NCBI RefSeq assembly: GCF_003725995.1 | Contig: NZ_QIBX01000006.1 | Coordinates: 1 to 64,000 of the forward strand | Direction of reading: 5' to 3' | DNA from: Slackia equolifaciens | GTDB taxonomy: Bacteria > Actinomycetota > Coriobacteriia > Coriobacteriales > Eggerthellaceae | Length of the DNA: 64,000 nt | In this document: positions 25,746-35,466 of the stretch, piece after piece | Position numbering within the stretch: the first letter of the stretch is position 1 | Layout of the letters: each line of letters begins with the position of its first letter | Made by a program: the position numbers and the translations under genes | The notes under the pieces: generated by a model | What the model saw: only the letters and a program-made list of their open reading frames with translations | What the model was told of the DNA's origin: nothing | Database searches by the model: none

Positions 25746-26408
25746 ATGATGCGTACCGTTTTTGATTCCCAGCTCGCGCTGCTGGAGGCCCAGATGCTGG
25801 TTATGGCCTCTTCGATGGAGGAGGCGGTCGTGGGCGCCGTGGAGGTGCTGGAGTCGCGCGACAAGGAGCGCGCCCGTGCCATCATGGAGGGCGACGACGA
25901 TATCGATCACCAGGAGCGCGAGATCGAGGCCCTGTGCCTGAAACTGCTTTTGACGCAGCAGCCGGTGGCGGGCGACCTTCGCCGCGTGTCCGCCGCGCTC
26001 AAGATGGTGGGCGACATGGAGCGTATCGCCGACCAGGCCGCCGATATCGCTGAGATCGTGCTGACGCTTGAGGGCGAGGCCTTCGATTCCAAGCTTAACA
26101 AGCACCTGGCAAAGATGGGTCGCCAGGCGGCGGGCATGGTGCACGATGCCGCGGAGGCGTTCGTGAAGCGCGACGGCGAGCGTGCCAGCCAGGTTGTGGG
26201 CGAGGATGCCAGCGTGAACGAGATGTTCGAGCGCGTGAAGCGCGACATCATCAAGGGCATCCAGGCAGAGAGCGATCCTGCGGCCAACCTCGTAGAGGCG
26301 CTTATGGTGGCGAAATATCTTGAACGTGTGGGCGACCATGCCCAAAACATCGCGGAATGGGTAGAATATTCAATCACGGGCCGATACAAAGGAGAGCTGC
26401 TCGGATGA
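25746..26408 (+). CDS. phoU: Phosphate signalling protein PhoU
   Basis: Two three-helix PhoU repeats in 220 residues, with the metal-binding patterns 'EGDDDIDHQEREIE' and 'VGEDASVNEMFERV' and the closing 'YLERVGDHAQNIAEWV'. In the family it links the Pst transporter to the PhoR-type kinase and restrains Pho activation when phosphate is plentiful. Its TGA overlaps the ATG of the response regulator (ATGA), placing sensor, transporter and regulator in one operon. Confidence 0.93.
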   Translation: MMRTVFDSQLALLEAQMLVMASSMEEAVVGAVEVLESRDKERARAIMEGDDDIDHQEREIEALCLKLLLTQQPVAGDLRRVSAALKMVGDMERIADQAADIAEIVLTLEGEAFDSKLNKHLAKMGRQAAGMVHDAAEAFVKRDGERASQVVGEDASVNEMFERVKRDIIKGIQAESDPAANLVEALMVAKYLERVGDHAQNIAEWVEYSITGRYKGELLG

Positions 26409-27109
26409 TTTACTACCTTGAAGACGACGAACAGATCCGCAATCTGACGCTGTACACGCTGTCTCAGACGGGGCATGAAACTCGCGGGTTCTCCCGAGCG
26501 GCAGAGATGGATGCCGCGCTCACGCAGGCCATCCCCGATTTGTTTCTGCTTGACGTGATGCTGCCCGATGAGGACGGCATCAGCGTGCTCAAGCGCTTGC
26601 GCAAAGACCCGCGCACGCAGGACGTGCCCATCATGATGCTCACGGCCAAATCCACCGAATACGATACGGTGACCGGGCTCGATGCGGGCGCCGATGATTA
26701 TCTGGCAAAGCCGTTCGGCATGATGGAGCTGCTTTCGCGCGTGAATGCGCTGTTGCGCCGTGCCGCCCGCGACGCCGCCGATACCGCCGCGCCTCTTGCT
26801 ACGGGTGAGACGCTGGACGCCGGCCCCATCTCTCTCGATCCGGCGAGCTATCGCGTTACGGTTTCGGGCGAAGAGGTGCGTCTGACACACAAGGAATTCG
26901 AGATGCTGCGCTATCTGATGGAGAATCGCGGCATTGTGGTGTCGCGCGATAAGCTGCTCGAGCGTGTGTGGGGCTACGGCGTGGCGGGCGAAACGCGCAC
27001 GGTTGACGCGCACGTGCAAACGCTGCGCAAGAAGCTCGGCGAGGCCGATCCCGAGGCGGTTTCGTTCGTGGAAACCGTGCGTGGTGTGGGCTATCGCCTT
27101 AAAGCGTAA
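26405..27109 (+). CDS. PhoB-like response regulator
   Basis: OmpR/PhoB-family regulator of 234 residues. Receiver with 'LEDDE' (5-9), phospho-acceptor D50 ('LFLLDVMLPDEDG') and K102 ('AKPFG'); winged-helix domain ending 'VETVRGVGYRLKA'. ATG 26405 overlaps the phoU stop. Position after phoU and before a sensor kinase suggests it governs the Pho regulon, including this operon, though no Pho box is evident upstream of pstS. Confidence 0.88.
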   Translation: MIYYLEDDEQIRNLTLYTLSQTGHETRGFSRAAEMDAALTQAIPDLFLLDVMLPDEDGISVLKRLRKDPRTQDVPIMMLTAKSTEYDTVTGLDAGADDYLAKPFGMMELLSRVNALLRRAARDAADTAAPLATGETLDAGPISLDPASYRVTVSGEEVRLTHKEFEMLRYLMENRGIVVSRDKLLERVWGYGVAGETRTVDAHVQTLRKKLGEADPEAVSFVETVRGVGYRLKA

Positions 27110-27138
27110 GCTGGCGCCTACGAAGCGGACCGGGCACT

Positions 27139-28572
27139 ATGGACATTCGTATCAGATCGCTTTCTAAGGAGGATGCCGCAGGCGGCGGGTCGCGTCGCAG
27201 GTGGCATCTTTCTCGTGCGGTGGCATCCATGGTGGCCGCCGCCTCTGCCGCGCTGGTGATCGTGTGCTGCATCCTGTATGCGGCGGTGTTCTATCTCACG
27301 CTCGACCAGCGCGCCGTGGATGACCTTGCTGCCGAAACAGAGGGATACGCCCAGGTCATCAATGATTCAGGCTATACGGGCACCGATGCCATCGCGTTGG
27401 TGAAAACCGAAAGCACCATAGAGCCTGATACGCGCATGACGCTCATTTCCTCCGATGGCACGGTGCTTTACGACTCGCTTGCCGATGAGTCGTCGATGGA
27501 GAATCACGCTCAGCGCCCCGAGGTGGTGGAGGCCATGCAAACGGGCGAGGGCCAAAGCGGGCGCTACTCCGAGACGCTCGGCGAAGAAACGCTGTATCAC
27601 TCGGTCTTGCTGGCCGATGGGTCCGTGCTTCGTCTTTCCGTTACGCAGTCGAGCATTTGGGGCGTCATGGGCACTATCGCGCTGCCTTGCTTGCTCGTGC
27701 TGCTTCTGGCGGTAGTGGTTTCGTTCCTCATCGGATACGCGATTGCCCGGCGCGTTATCTCGCGCATGGAGAAAATCGATTTGAACAATCCCATCGAAGG
27801 CGATGCCCCCGAGGAGCTTATGCCCTTGCTGCGCCGCTTGGATGCGCAGCACCGCCGCTTGGATGCGCAGGCAAGCGAGCGCCGCATGTTTACGGCCAAT
27901 GTGTCGCATGAGCTCAAAACGCCCTTGACCGTTATCTCGGGGTATGCCGAAATCATCGACAAAGGCATCGCCAAGCCGCGCGACGTGCGCAGGTTCGCCG
28001 GCCTCATCCATGACGAAGCCCAGCAGATGAAGAGCATGGTGGAAGAGATCATCGCGCTCACGCATCTGGATGAGATGGGCGAGGGGCAGATGGAACTTGA
28101 CATGCAGCAGGAAGTGCCGCTTGAATCGGTGGCAAACAACGCTGTGGCGCGTTTGCGCCCGTTGGCCGAGCGTTCGCGCGTTGACCTGGTGGTTCAAGTG
28201 AGCCGCGTGGATAACGAGCCCATCAAGGTGCGCGGCAATGCCCGCATCCTTGAGGAGATGGTGCGCAACCTTGCGGAGAACGCGGTGCGCTACAACCACG
28301 AGGGCGGTCGTGCCGTGGTGGAGGTGGCTTCCGAAGGCGGCCATGCGGTGGTGCGCGTGAGCGATACGGGCCGCGGCATTCCGCACGAGCTGCGCGAGCG
28401 CGTGTTCGAGCGGTTCTTCCGCGTTGAGGAGAGCCGGTCCAAAGACACAGGCGGAAGCGGCCTGGGGCTCGCCATTGTCAAGCACGCCGCCCAGGTTCAC
28501 GGCGCCAGCATCAGCATCACCGACAACGACCCCATAGGAACCATCATCACCGTGACGTTTTCTGCAAAGTAA
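27139..28572 (+). CDS. PhoR-like sensor histidine kinase
   Basis: A 477-residue kinase: TM1 (~28-53), an outside sensor domain of ~115 residues, TM2 (~173-201), HAMP, HisKA with 'TANVSHELKTPLTVISGYA' (H257), and HATPase_c with 'VSDTGRGIP' and 'GGSGLGLAIVKH'. The linker before HisKA contains a seven-residue tandem duplication (RRLDAQH-RRLDAQA, 232-245), from two 18-bp direct repeats with a 21-bp period (27832-27849 and 27853-27870). One extra heptad could alter signalling phase in the helical linker. Partner of the regulator upstream, 29 nt away. Confidence 0.88.
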   Translation: MDIRIRSLSKEDAAGGGSRRRWHLSRAVASMVAAASAALVIVCCILYAAVFYLTLDQRAVDDLAAETEGYAQVINDSGYTGTDAIALVKTESTIEPDTRMTLISSDGTVLYDSLADESSMENHAQRPEVVEAMQTGEGQSGRYSETLGEETLYHSVLLADGSVLRLSVTQSSIWGVMGTIALPCLLVLLLAVVVSFLIGYAIARRVISRMEKIDLNNPIEGDAPEELMPLLRRLDAQHRRLDAQASERRMFTANVSHELKTPLTVISGYAEIIDKGIAKPRDVRRFAGLIHDEAQQMKSMVEEIIALTHLDEMGEGQMELDMQQEVPLESVANNAVARLRPLAERSRVDLVVQVSRVDNEPIKVRGNARILEEMVRNLAENAVRYNHEGGRAVVEVASEGGHAVVRVSDTGRGIPHELRERVFERFFRVEESRSKDTGGSGLGLAIVKHAAQVHGASISITDNDPIGTIITVTFSAK

Positions 28573-28662
28573 CGCTTCATACTGCGCTACACTGTGAGGT
28601 TATAGCGCTTCGGGTGAGTTTGCCGGGGCGATTGACTATCCCCGAGCAGAAAGGCGAACATC

Positions 28663-29343
28663 GTGAAGCTTCTCGAAGAGCGCATCCAAAAGGATGGCGT
28701 GGTCAAGGCCGAAGGCGTGCTTAAGGTGGACAGCTTTCTGAACCACCAGATTGATATCAAGCTTCTTGATGAGATGGGCGCCGAATTCAAGCGTCTGTTC
28801 GCCGACGCTCCTATCAACAAAATCCTGACCATCGAGGCATCCGGCATCGGCATCGCGTGTATCGCGGCTCAGCATTTCGGCGTGCCGGTGGTGTTCGCCA
28901 AGAAGGCGCAAAGCATCAACCTCGATGGCGAAATGTACTGCACGCGCATCCAGAGCTTCACGCACGGCAAGGTGTTCGATGTCATCGTCTCCAAGAAATT
29001 CATCGGGCCTGATGACCATGTGCTTATCATCGACGACTTCTTGGCCAACGGCTGCGCTCTTAACGGTCTGATCGAGATCGTGGAGGCAGCCGGCGCTACC
29101 GTCGAGGGCATTGGCATTGCGGTGGAGAAGGGCTTCCAGCCCGGCGGCAAGAGCCTGCGTGAGCGCGGGTACCGCCTGGAGTCGCTCGCCATCGTGGACC
29201 GCATGGATCCCATGACCGGCAAGATCACGTTCCGTCCACAGGGCGGCGACGCGCCGACGTATGGCGAGGTGGTCGAGGTAAACGCCGATGACCTCGCAAG
29301 CGCCGATGCGGCGTTCGACGCGGCCGTGAAGGGCGAGGCGTAA
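28663..29343 (+). CDS. xpt: Xanthine phosphoribosyltransferase
   Basis: Salvages xanthine to XMP using PRPP. The protein matches Xpt from its N-terminus ('[12 protein letters not shown]') through '[15 protein letters not shown]', and the PRPP loop is '[14 protein letters not shown]'. The C-terminal ~25 residues (Ala/Asp-rich) extend beyond the usual ~195. GTG 28663 follows AGAAAGG. The 90-nt leader contains a CGGGG/CCCCG hairpin but no purine riboswitch that I can recognise. It is paired with an NCS2 permease 3 nt downstream: uptake plus capture of xanthine. Confidence 0.93.
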   Translation: MKLLEERIQKDGVVKAEGVLKVDSFLNHQIDIKLLDEMGAEFKRLFADAPINKILTIEASGIGIACIAAQHFGVPVVFAKKAQSINLDGEMYCTRIQSFTHGKVFDVIVSKKFIGPDDHVLIIDDFLANGCALNGLIEIVEAAGATVEGIGIAVEKGFQPGGKSLRERGYRLESLAIVDRMDPMTGKITFRPQGGDAPTYGEVVEVNADDLASADAAFDAAVKGEA

Positions 29344-29346
29344 GCC

Positions 29347-30879
29347 GTGGCGGCTGCGGGCGGCGCTAAGGGCGCAAAGAAGCAGTTCAACCACGCAAGC
29401 CTGTTCCAGCTCGACGGCGATATCCCTTTGCTGCGCGCCATTCCCTATGGCCTGCAGCACGTGCTCGCGATGTTCGTGGCGAACCTCGCGCCTATTGTGG
29501 TGGTGGCGGGTGCGGCGGGCTTGGGCGAGGGCCAGACTGCCATGCTGGTGCAAAGCGCCATGCTCATCGCCGGCATCGGCACGCTCATCCAACTGTTTCC
29601 CGTGTGGCGCGTGGGCAGCGGTCTGCCCATCGTTATGGGCATTTCGTTCACGTTCGTGTCGGTACTGTGCGTGATCGCGGCGCAGTACGGCTACAACGCG
29701 GCCATTGGCGCCATTATTGTGGGCGGCATCTTTGAGGGCACACTGGGTCTGTTCGCTAAGTATTGGCGTCGCATCATTTCGCCCATCGTGGCTGCCGTGG
29801 TGGTTACGTCCATCGGGTTCTCGCTGCTTTCCGTGGGCGCCACCAGCTTTGGCGGCGGCAGCGGCGCTGAAGATTTCGGTTCGCCGCGCAATCTGGCGTT
29901 GGGCGCCATTGCGCTGGTGTCATGCTTGGCGTTCCAGATTCTGGCAAAGGGTAAAACCAAGCAGCTTTCGGTGCTGTTTGGCCTGGTGGTTGGCTATATT
30001 GCGGCGCTTATTGCTGGCGCGGTCGATCTGAGCGCGTTCGAGAACATGCAGCTGTTCGCGCTGCCGCACATCATGCCGTTCACGCCGGAATTCAACCTGG
30101 GCGCCATCATCTCGCTGGCGGTGATCTTTTTGGTGAGCGCGACCGAGACCATCGGCGACACCTCGGCGCTGACCATCGTGGGTCTGGGCCGCGAGGTGCG
30201 TGAGAAGGAGCTTTCGGGTTCGCTTGCCGCCGACGGTTTCGTAAGCGCGCTTTCGGGCTGCTTCGGCTGCCTGCCCGTAACGTCGTTCGCGCAGAACATC
30301 GGCCTGATCGCCATGACCAAGGTGGTCAATCGCAAGGCCATTGCGACCGGCGCGGTCATCATGCTGCTGGCGGCGTTGCTGCCCGTGGTGAGCGCCGTGT
30401 TCTCCAGCCTGCCCGAGGCCGTGCTGGGCGGCTGCACCATCATGATGTTCGGCAACATTATAGTGAGCGGTTTCCAGATGATCGCCCGCGCCGGGTTCAG
30501 CCAGCGCAATATCCTGATCACGGCGCTCTCGCTCGCCATCGGCATCGGTTTCACCCAGGTGTCCGACATCTTTGTGATCTTCCCCGAGCTGGTGCGCAGC
30601 GTATTTGCCGACAACTGCGTGGCCGGTGTGTTCTTGGTCGCCGTGATCGCAAACCTGGTGCTGCCCAAAGATATTTCCATCGACGGCGCCGAGGTGGCGG
30701 GTTCGGCCGAACAGCAGCAGGCCGATGCCGAAGCGCTGAGCGATTTGCGCGAGCGCGCTGCTGCGGGCGATGCTCAAGCGGCGGCCGCCATCGAGTCCGA
30801 GGAGCCCGCGTTCGTGGCGCCCAAGCCCGCCGAGCTCGTATTCGGTGATCCCGACAAGCGCAAAGCGCCAGAGGACTAG
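29347..30879 (+). CDS. NCS2 nucleobase transporter (xanthine/uracil type)
   Basis: Fourteen-helix purine/pyrimidine:cation symporter of the nucleobase-ascorbate family. 'ATETIGDTSA' is the substrate-site helix motif, followed by 'ELSGSLAADGFVSALSGCFG', which precedes the NCS2 signature helix. The 510-residue length includes a charged Ala/Glu-rich tail. GTG 29347 lies 4 bp after xpt, so operon context points to xanthine. A 17-bp hairpin follows the stop. Confidence 0.9.
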   Translation: MAAAGGAKGAKKQFNHASLFQLDGDIPLLRAIPYGLQHVLAMFVANLAPIVVVAGAAGLGEGQTAMLVQSAMLIAGIGTLIQLFPVWRVGSGLPIVMGISFTFVSVLCVIAAQYGYNAAIGAIIVGGIFEGTLGLFAKYWRRIISPIVAAVVVTSIGFSLLSVGATSFGGGSGAEDFGSPRNLALGAIALVSCLAFQILAKGKTKQLSVLFGLVVGYIAALIAGAVDLSAFENMQLFALPHIMPFTPEFNLGAIISLAVIFLVSATETIGDTSALTIVGLGREVREKELSGSLAADGFVSALSGCFGCLPVTSFAQNIGLIAMTKVVNRKAIATGAVIMLLAALLPVVSAVFSSLPEAVLGGCTIMMFGNIIVSGFQMIARAGFSQRNILITALSLAIGIGFTQVSDIFVIFPELVRSVFADNCVAGVFLVAVIANLVLPKDISIDGAEVAGSAEQQQADAEALSDLRERAAAGDAQAAAAIESEEPAFVAPKPAELVFGDPDKRKAPED

Positions 30880-30901
30880 CGATTCTTGCCAGAAGGAACC
30901 T

Positions 30902-30944
30902 CATCAAACGGGTCTCGATGAACGTCGTCGAGACCCGTTTGATG
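30902..30944. terminator. 17-bp hairpin between convergent genes
   Basis: Perfect 17-bp stem with a 9-nt loop, between the permease and the minus-strand lipoprotein gene. The T-run is short (CTTTC), so it is likely a two-way terminator of moderate strength. Confidence 0.75.
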
Positions 30945-30954
30945 CTTTCGGAGG

Positions 30955-31575
30955 CTAAATCGCGTTTGCTCCTACTAGGACGAGGATGTCGAGGCCGTCC
31001 ATGGTGGTGCCTTCGGCTACTTCGGCGGCGTTGAACGTGCGCACTTCGCCCCCAAGCGCGGCGGCGACCTTGTCCGCCTCGGCGCGCACGGCTGCGGCAT
31101 CGTCGCCTTCGCCAGTCACGTATACGATGGTGCTGGGGAGGACAGCGGCCAGATAGCTGTCTGTAGAAATCTGGTAGTTGTCGCCCGCAATGCCGGCACC
31201 TGTCAGCGTTTCCTGCGCGGCACCGGCTAAGCCGTCAGCACCGCCGGCATTGAGGATGCGCACCACGAAGGGGCCTTCGTGGGTTGCTTGCGCTGCGGCG
31301 CCGTCGGATGCATCGTGCTCCGCCGACGTGTCGTCCTGCTCGGAAGCTTCGTCGTCTGCTGCGGTCGCGTCGTCGGCGTTGTCTTGCGCCCCGGTGTTCT
31401 TCTCGGTGTTGTTCTGCTGCTCCTGGCCGTAATCTACGGGAGGCGTTGCTATTTCGGGCTCATGCCCGCACGAAGAGAGCGCAAACGCGCACAGGGCGGC
31501 AAGGACAAGCGCGGCAAGCACGCGGAAGGCGAAGGCGCGCGGAGCGGTTGAAGCGTTAAGGTGGGCGAGGGCCAT
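30955..31575 (-). CDS. Lipoprotein with LytR_C domain
   Basis: Secreted lipoprotein of 206 residues. Hydrophobic signal with 'FALSSC' lipobox, an acidic low-complexity linker (Asp/Glu/Ala) of ~60 residues, then a LytR_C domain: 'VRILNAGGADGLAGAAQETL' and 'IVYVTGEGDDAAAVRAEA'. LytR_C domains occur at the ends of cell-wall polymer ligases or, as here, alone; the role is unclear. ATG 31575 is chosen because TAGGAG lies 6 nt upstream; the in-frame ATG at 31614 lacks a site. Confidence 0.8.
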   Translation of the reverse strand: MALAHLNASTAPRAFAFRVLAALVLAALCAFALSSCGHEPEIATPPVDYGQEQQNNTEKNTGAQDNADDATAADDEASEQDDTSAEHDASDGAAAQATHEGPFVVRILNAGGADGLAGAAQETLTGAGIAGDNYQISTDSYLAAVLPSTIVYVTGEGDDAAAVRAEADKVAAALGGEVRTFNAAEVAEGTTMDGLDILVLVGANAI

Positions 31576-31807
31576 GGGCGCTCCTAACGTAACGTCGGTC
31601 AGATTAAGGTTCATTGAACTGCATCATTGTACTTCACGAAAAGCGTGTTAAGGTTTTCCAGCCGCCAAGAACGAAAAATGAACGTTCAGACGGCTGTGCG
31701 GAACCAATCAACCATGCGGCCCGCGAATTGCCGCGCATCACAGAGAGCGATGGGCGCTTTATGTCAAGCCAGCCAACCCTTATGTAGCGCAGGAATTGCT
31801 CCAACTG

Positions 31808-31836
31808 TTGTGCAGCTCGAAAATTGCAGCAAGCCA
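31808..31836. repeat. Solo arm resembling the inverted-repeat family
   Basis: CTCGAAAATTGCAGCAAGCC matches the right arm of the 17.9-kb element at 17 of 20 positions, but no partner arm or TGACCTGGG core is near. It lies in the 31576-31875 gap, which otherwise shows nothing. Confidence 0.4.
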
Positions 31837-31875
31837 CAGGGGCGATCGTCGCGTTGCATCGGGCGGTTTCCGGTT

Positions 31876-33393
31876 CTACCGATCGCCGTCCTTCGGCTGT
31901 GCAGCGCGATCTTCGCCGTTCTCCTCGTTCGCCAAAAGCAGGTCGAGCATCTCCTGCTTGTTGGATACGCCCAGCTTGGCATAGATATGAGAGATGTGGG
32001 TCTTCACGGTTCCCTCCGACAGCACCAGGGCGTTGCTGATGTGCGCCCGCGACCGCCCCTGCGCAAGCATCATGAACACCTCGCGCTCGCGCGGCGAAAG
32101 CGCATAGCGGTTTGCCAGCTCTTCGCGCCGGTCCACAAGCTCAGAGCCGGCATCGGCGGCGGCTTGCTGCGGTTGCTGCACGCCGCGGCGGTCGGCGAGC
32201 CACACCACCAGCGTGAGGATGGCGAACACCACGCATAGAATGACGGCGTTGTTGGCTATGCCCAGGTCGAAGAAGAACGTGATCCAGATGAGCGATATGG
32301 CGTTGTAAATGCCCGTGGCGCACCCGAGGAATCGATATGTCGCAACGCCGCCGCGCCTGATGAAAACCACGAGGATAGACCAGAACAGCACATGTCCGAA
32401 CGCTTCGGCGGCGGTGATGAACATTTCCAGTATTGCGGCGGTGACGGCGTTGCTGGGGCTTATGCCCGCCGAGGCGAAAAACGCGAATATGAGCACGAGG
32501 AATCCGGGTAGAAAATCAGCCGATTTCTCGCCGAGCCGCTTGTTCGCGAAGAGGATTGCCGAAAGCGCGCCTGTGATCACGCATACGCCAAGCGCTCCGA
32601 GGAGCGAAACGGGGATGTTGGTGAAAAGGTTCAGCGGGTCGCCGAAGAAGCCCAGGGGCGTGATAGCCCGCATGGTGGCAAGGGCAACGGCGGCGATTGC
32701 CACCTGGGGAAACGGCCAGTCCCCCTCGCTCGTGGGCGATATGATGCCGGCCCACGGCCCCTTTTGTGCGGTTACGTTCGCAGCATGTGCTTCCGCGCTG
32801 TCGGCAAGGGCCGCATTCGGCTGCTCGGCATTTTTGCGTCCGAGGGATTCCGCTGCTTTCAGAAGGGCCGCCACAACGAAGGGGAGCGCTATGGCAACAA
32901 CGGTGGCCGCCGAATCGCTCGCCAAAAGCGAAAGCGCGTGGAACACGAAGATTTTTATTATCAGGCTGCCTGCTACGGTGGCGATGGCGGCGCGCAAAGA
33001 CGTTGTTCGGGCTATTACCAGGCAAAAGCTGCACGCGAACCAGGTGTAGCACGCCCCGGAGGCGACGATTCCCGTGAGCGCAAGCGCCTGGGGCGGAAGG
33101 ACGCTTTGCTGGAACGAGGCCGCAAACGCGAGCGTGGAAAACGATGCGATGAACGGCGCGGCGAACTGAAGGGCGCCGGCGTGCTGCTTCACGCGTTGGG
33201 GGAAGGCCACCATGATGCACGACATCGCCAGAAGTCCCGTCAGCCAGAATATGCGCATATTGCCGAACGAGGAAAGCTCAGAATACGGAATGGCGAGCGC
33301 CGGCATATGGCCGTACAGGTCGGCCCAGACGGCAAGGAGCCCCCAGCCTAGAGCAATGCAGGCGGCAGCTCGGTACGAGCGGATGTGTTGCAA
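31876..33393 (-). CDS. Membrane LuxR-family transcriptional regulator
   Basis: About twelve membrane helices followed by a LuxR helix-turn-helix: 'YALSPREREVFMMLAQGRSR', then 'LSEGTVKTHISHIYAKLGVS'. TTG 33393 is selected because GGGAGGA lies 4-5 nt upstream and the family N-terminus begins right after; upstream in-frame ATGs give basic, non-family sequence. This yields 505 residues. It is divergent from a Tat flavoprotein gene 206 bp away, which it probably controls from their shared spacer. Confidence 0.83.
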   Translation of the reverse strand: MQHIRSYRAAACIALGWGLLAVWADLYGHMPALAIPYSELSSFGNMRIFWLTGLLAMSCIMVAFPQRVKQHAGALQFAAPFIASFSTLAFAASFQQSVLPPQALALTGIVASGACYTWFACSFCLVIARTTSLRAAIATVAGSLIIKIFVFHALSLLASDSAATVVAIALPFVVAALLKAAESLGRKNAEQPNAALADSAEAHAANVTAQKGPWAGIISPTSEGDWPFPQVAIAAVALATMRAITPLGFFGDPLNLFTNIPVSLLGALGVCVITGALSAILFANKRLGEKSADFLPGFLVLIFAFFASAGISPSNAVTAAILEMFITAAEAFGHVLFWSILVVFIRRGGVATYRFLGCATGIYNAISLIWITFFFDLGIANNAVILCVVFAILTLVVWLADRRGVQQPQQAAADAGSELVDRREELANRYALSPREREVFMMLAQGRSRAHISNALVLSEGTVKTHISHIYAKLGVSNKQEMLDLLLANEENGEDRAAQPKDGDR

Positions 33394-33599
33394 AGGTCCT
33401 CCCCAGATATGCGGGCTTAGGCGCCCGACATCGTATCCCTTTGCAGCCATTATGGATTTTGCGGCCCCGTTTCGCAATATCCGCCTTTTTGGGGATGCCG
33501 CCATCAGGCATTTTAGGACTTTTGGGTGATTGGCGGCCGTTTGCCGGGAGTCCATTATGGCCTCATTGGCAATCAAATCCAAAGGAGGAACCAAGGGAC

Positions 33600-35252
33600 A
33601 TGGACAAGAAAACCGCCATCGAGGCGACTACATCGACCACATCGCGCCGGTCGTTTGTGAAGGTCGCGGGAGCGGCGCTTGCAGGCGCCGCCGCTATGGG
33701 GCTTGCGGGCTGTGCGCCCCAAACGGGAAAGTCTTCTTCGGGTTCGTCGAATTCGGGCGAAGGCTGGGATGAAGAGTTCGACGTCGTCGTTGTGGGCGCC
33801 GGCATCGCAGGCCTCGCCTCGGCTTTGACGGTTGCGACCGAGGGACAGGGCGCTTCCTGCCTTCTTATCGAGAAGGGCCCCATGGCAAGCGGCAACAGCC
33901 CGTATTGCAAGGGCGACGCCATCTGGACGCGCGACCCCGAGGCAATGTCGAAATATCTGAAGAATCTAGCACACGGCACCACGCCCGACGACGTGCTTGA
34001 TGCCTACGCGCAGGGCTGCTCTGAGATTTACGACTGGATGGTCGATTTGGGCGTCAACGTGGACGAGATGAGCGTCACCGAGCCTGCGACTGCCGATACC
34101 GCAGAGGAGTGGAACGCCGAGTACCACGAGCTCGAATACTCCTACGCTTTCGGCTATTTCGCGGTGGGCAAGAATAAGGATGTCGAGGTCAAGGGGCCGA
34201 ACCACGTCCACGTGTTCCTCCAGGAAAAGGTGAACGAGCATTCCGACGTCATCGACTACCGTACCGATACGCCGCTGATGGACTTGGTGCAAGACCCCGA
34301 GACCAAAGAGATTCTGGGCGTCGTCGCCGGCGAGGACGGCAAGCGCATTCGCGCCAAGCGCGGCGTGGTCATGTGCCTGGGCGGCTTCGAGCACAGCCCC
34401 GAGATGATGCAGAACTACCTGAGCCAGGGTGCAGCCGTGCCTGCCGCCGGCAGCATGAACACCGGCGACGGCCACCGCATTTGCGCGCGCATCGGCGCCG
34501 AGTTCTGGCACATGAACAACTGCGCCGGCTTCTGGCTTGCGGGTCGCGACCTTGAGAACACCGCCTACACCAACCCGCCCATCTTCAAGCCGGCCCCCAA
34601 GGGCTTCGGCATCACCGTGGGCGTCAACGGTCGCCGCTTCTACATGGACTGGGACGGCTACAACGTTCGCGAGCGCTACCCCTACATGTCCGACATGAGC
34701 GTTCATGTGGGTTCGCGCCACGGCCATATGCAATTCGGCGGCGAATGGCCCCATCTGCCGCTGCCTTCCAAGGCATGGTTCGTGTTCGACTCCGACGGCC
34801 TTGCCCAGGGCGCCATTCCGCCCGAGACCACCAAGGGCCATCCCGACGAAGAGGGGCTCGCGCTGGCGGCGAACAGCATCGAAGAGCTGGCGGAAAAGAT
34901 GGAAGTGCCCGTTGAGGAGCTGGTGACCACGGTGAACCAGTGGAACGAATGCTGCGACAACGGTAAGGACATCTTCTTCCACCGCCCCGAGAGCACGCTG
35001 GTTCCCGTCAAGAAGGCTCCGTTCTACGCTCAGCTGTGCGCGCCTTCGTTCCTCAACACCGACGGCGGCCCCGTGCGTGCGGCCGACGGCTCCATTCTGG
35101 ACCACGACGGCAATCCCATTCCAGGCCTGTATTCCGCCGGCGAGTTCGGCTCCATTTGGGGTCATTACTACGAAGGCGGCGGCAATGTGGCGGAGTGCCT
35201 GGTGTTCGGGCGCATTTCCGCACGCAGCGCCTTGTCTCGCTCGGGCGAATAG
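33600..35252 (+). CDS. Tat-exported FAD-dependent reductase
   Basis: A 550-residue flavoprotein of the FAD_binding_2 family. Twin-arginine signal 'TSRRSFVKVAGAAL' (RR 16-17) with lipobox cysteine C38 ('LAGC'); FAD motif GAGIAG (66-71); C-terminal 'LYSAGEFGSIWGHYYEGGGN', the second FAD-binding segment. Relatives include fumarate, urocanate and ketosteroid-type reductases; the large aromatic-rich middle domain ('FYMDWDGYNVRERYPYM') sets it apart from its window neighbours. AAAGGAGG precedes ATG 33600. The LuxR gene is divergent. Electron acceptor unknown. Confidence 0.87.
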   Translation: MDKKTAIEATTSTTSRRSFVKVAGAALAGAAAMGLAGCAPQTGKSSSGSSNSGEGWDEEFDVVVVGAGIAGLASALTVATEGQGASCLLIEKGPMASGNSPYCKGDAIWTRDPEAMSKYLKNLAHGTTPDDVLDAYAQGCSEIYDWMVDLGVNVDEMSVTEPATADTAEEWNAEYHELEYSYAFGYFAVGKNKDVEVKGPNHVHVFLQEKVNEHSDVIDYRTDTPLMDLVQDPETKEILGVVAGEDGKRIRAKRGVVMCLGGFEHSPEMMQNYLSQGAAVPAAGSMNTGDGHRICARIGAEFWHMNNCAGFWLAGRDLENTAYTNPPIFKPAPKGFGITVGVNGRRFYMDWDGYNVRERYPYMSDMSVHVGSRHGHMQFGGEWPHLPLPSKAWFVFDSDGLAQGAIPPETTKGHPDEEGLALAANSIEELAEKMEVPVEELVTTVNQWNECCDNGKDIFFHRPESTLVPVKKAPFYAQLCAPSFLNTDGGPVRAADGSILDHDGNPIPGLYSAGEFGSIWGHYYEGGGNVAECLVFGRISARSALSRSGE

Positions 35253-35326
35253 TCCAAACCTCATATATCTTACGCGGCGCTTACCCTCCCTCCCCTCCAA
35301 TTCCGGGGCGGCCGCGGCCCCACAGA

Positions 35327-35351
35327 GAAGAGCCCCCATGCGGGGCTCTTC
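35327..35351 (+). terminator. Hairpin terminator after flavoprotein
   Basis: GAAGAGCCCC/GGGGCTCTTC stem with a 5-nt loop, 75 nt after the stop. Only a short T-rich tail follows. Confidence 0.65.
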
Positions 35352-35466
35352 CTGTATGGGGTGCAAGATGGCCGACAACGTGGAGCCGCCGCGTGCGCGC
35401 TGCGAGACATTGTGCAAACTGTGGGGCATCGCAGAAGATGATGGCTGGCTTGCGTCCGGAACGCCG

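Noticed and set aside
28573-28662. Purine riboswitch upstream of xpt
   Set aside because: The leader is short and I cannot place the conserved junction bases or the paired loops; only a small GC hairpin is seen.
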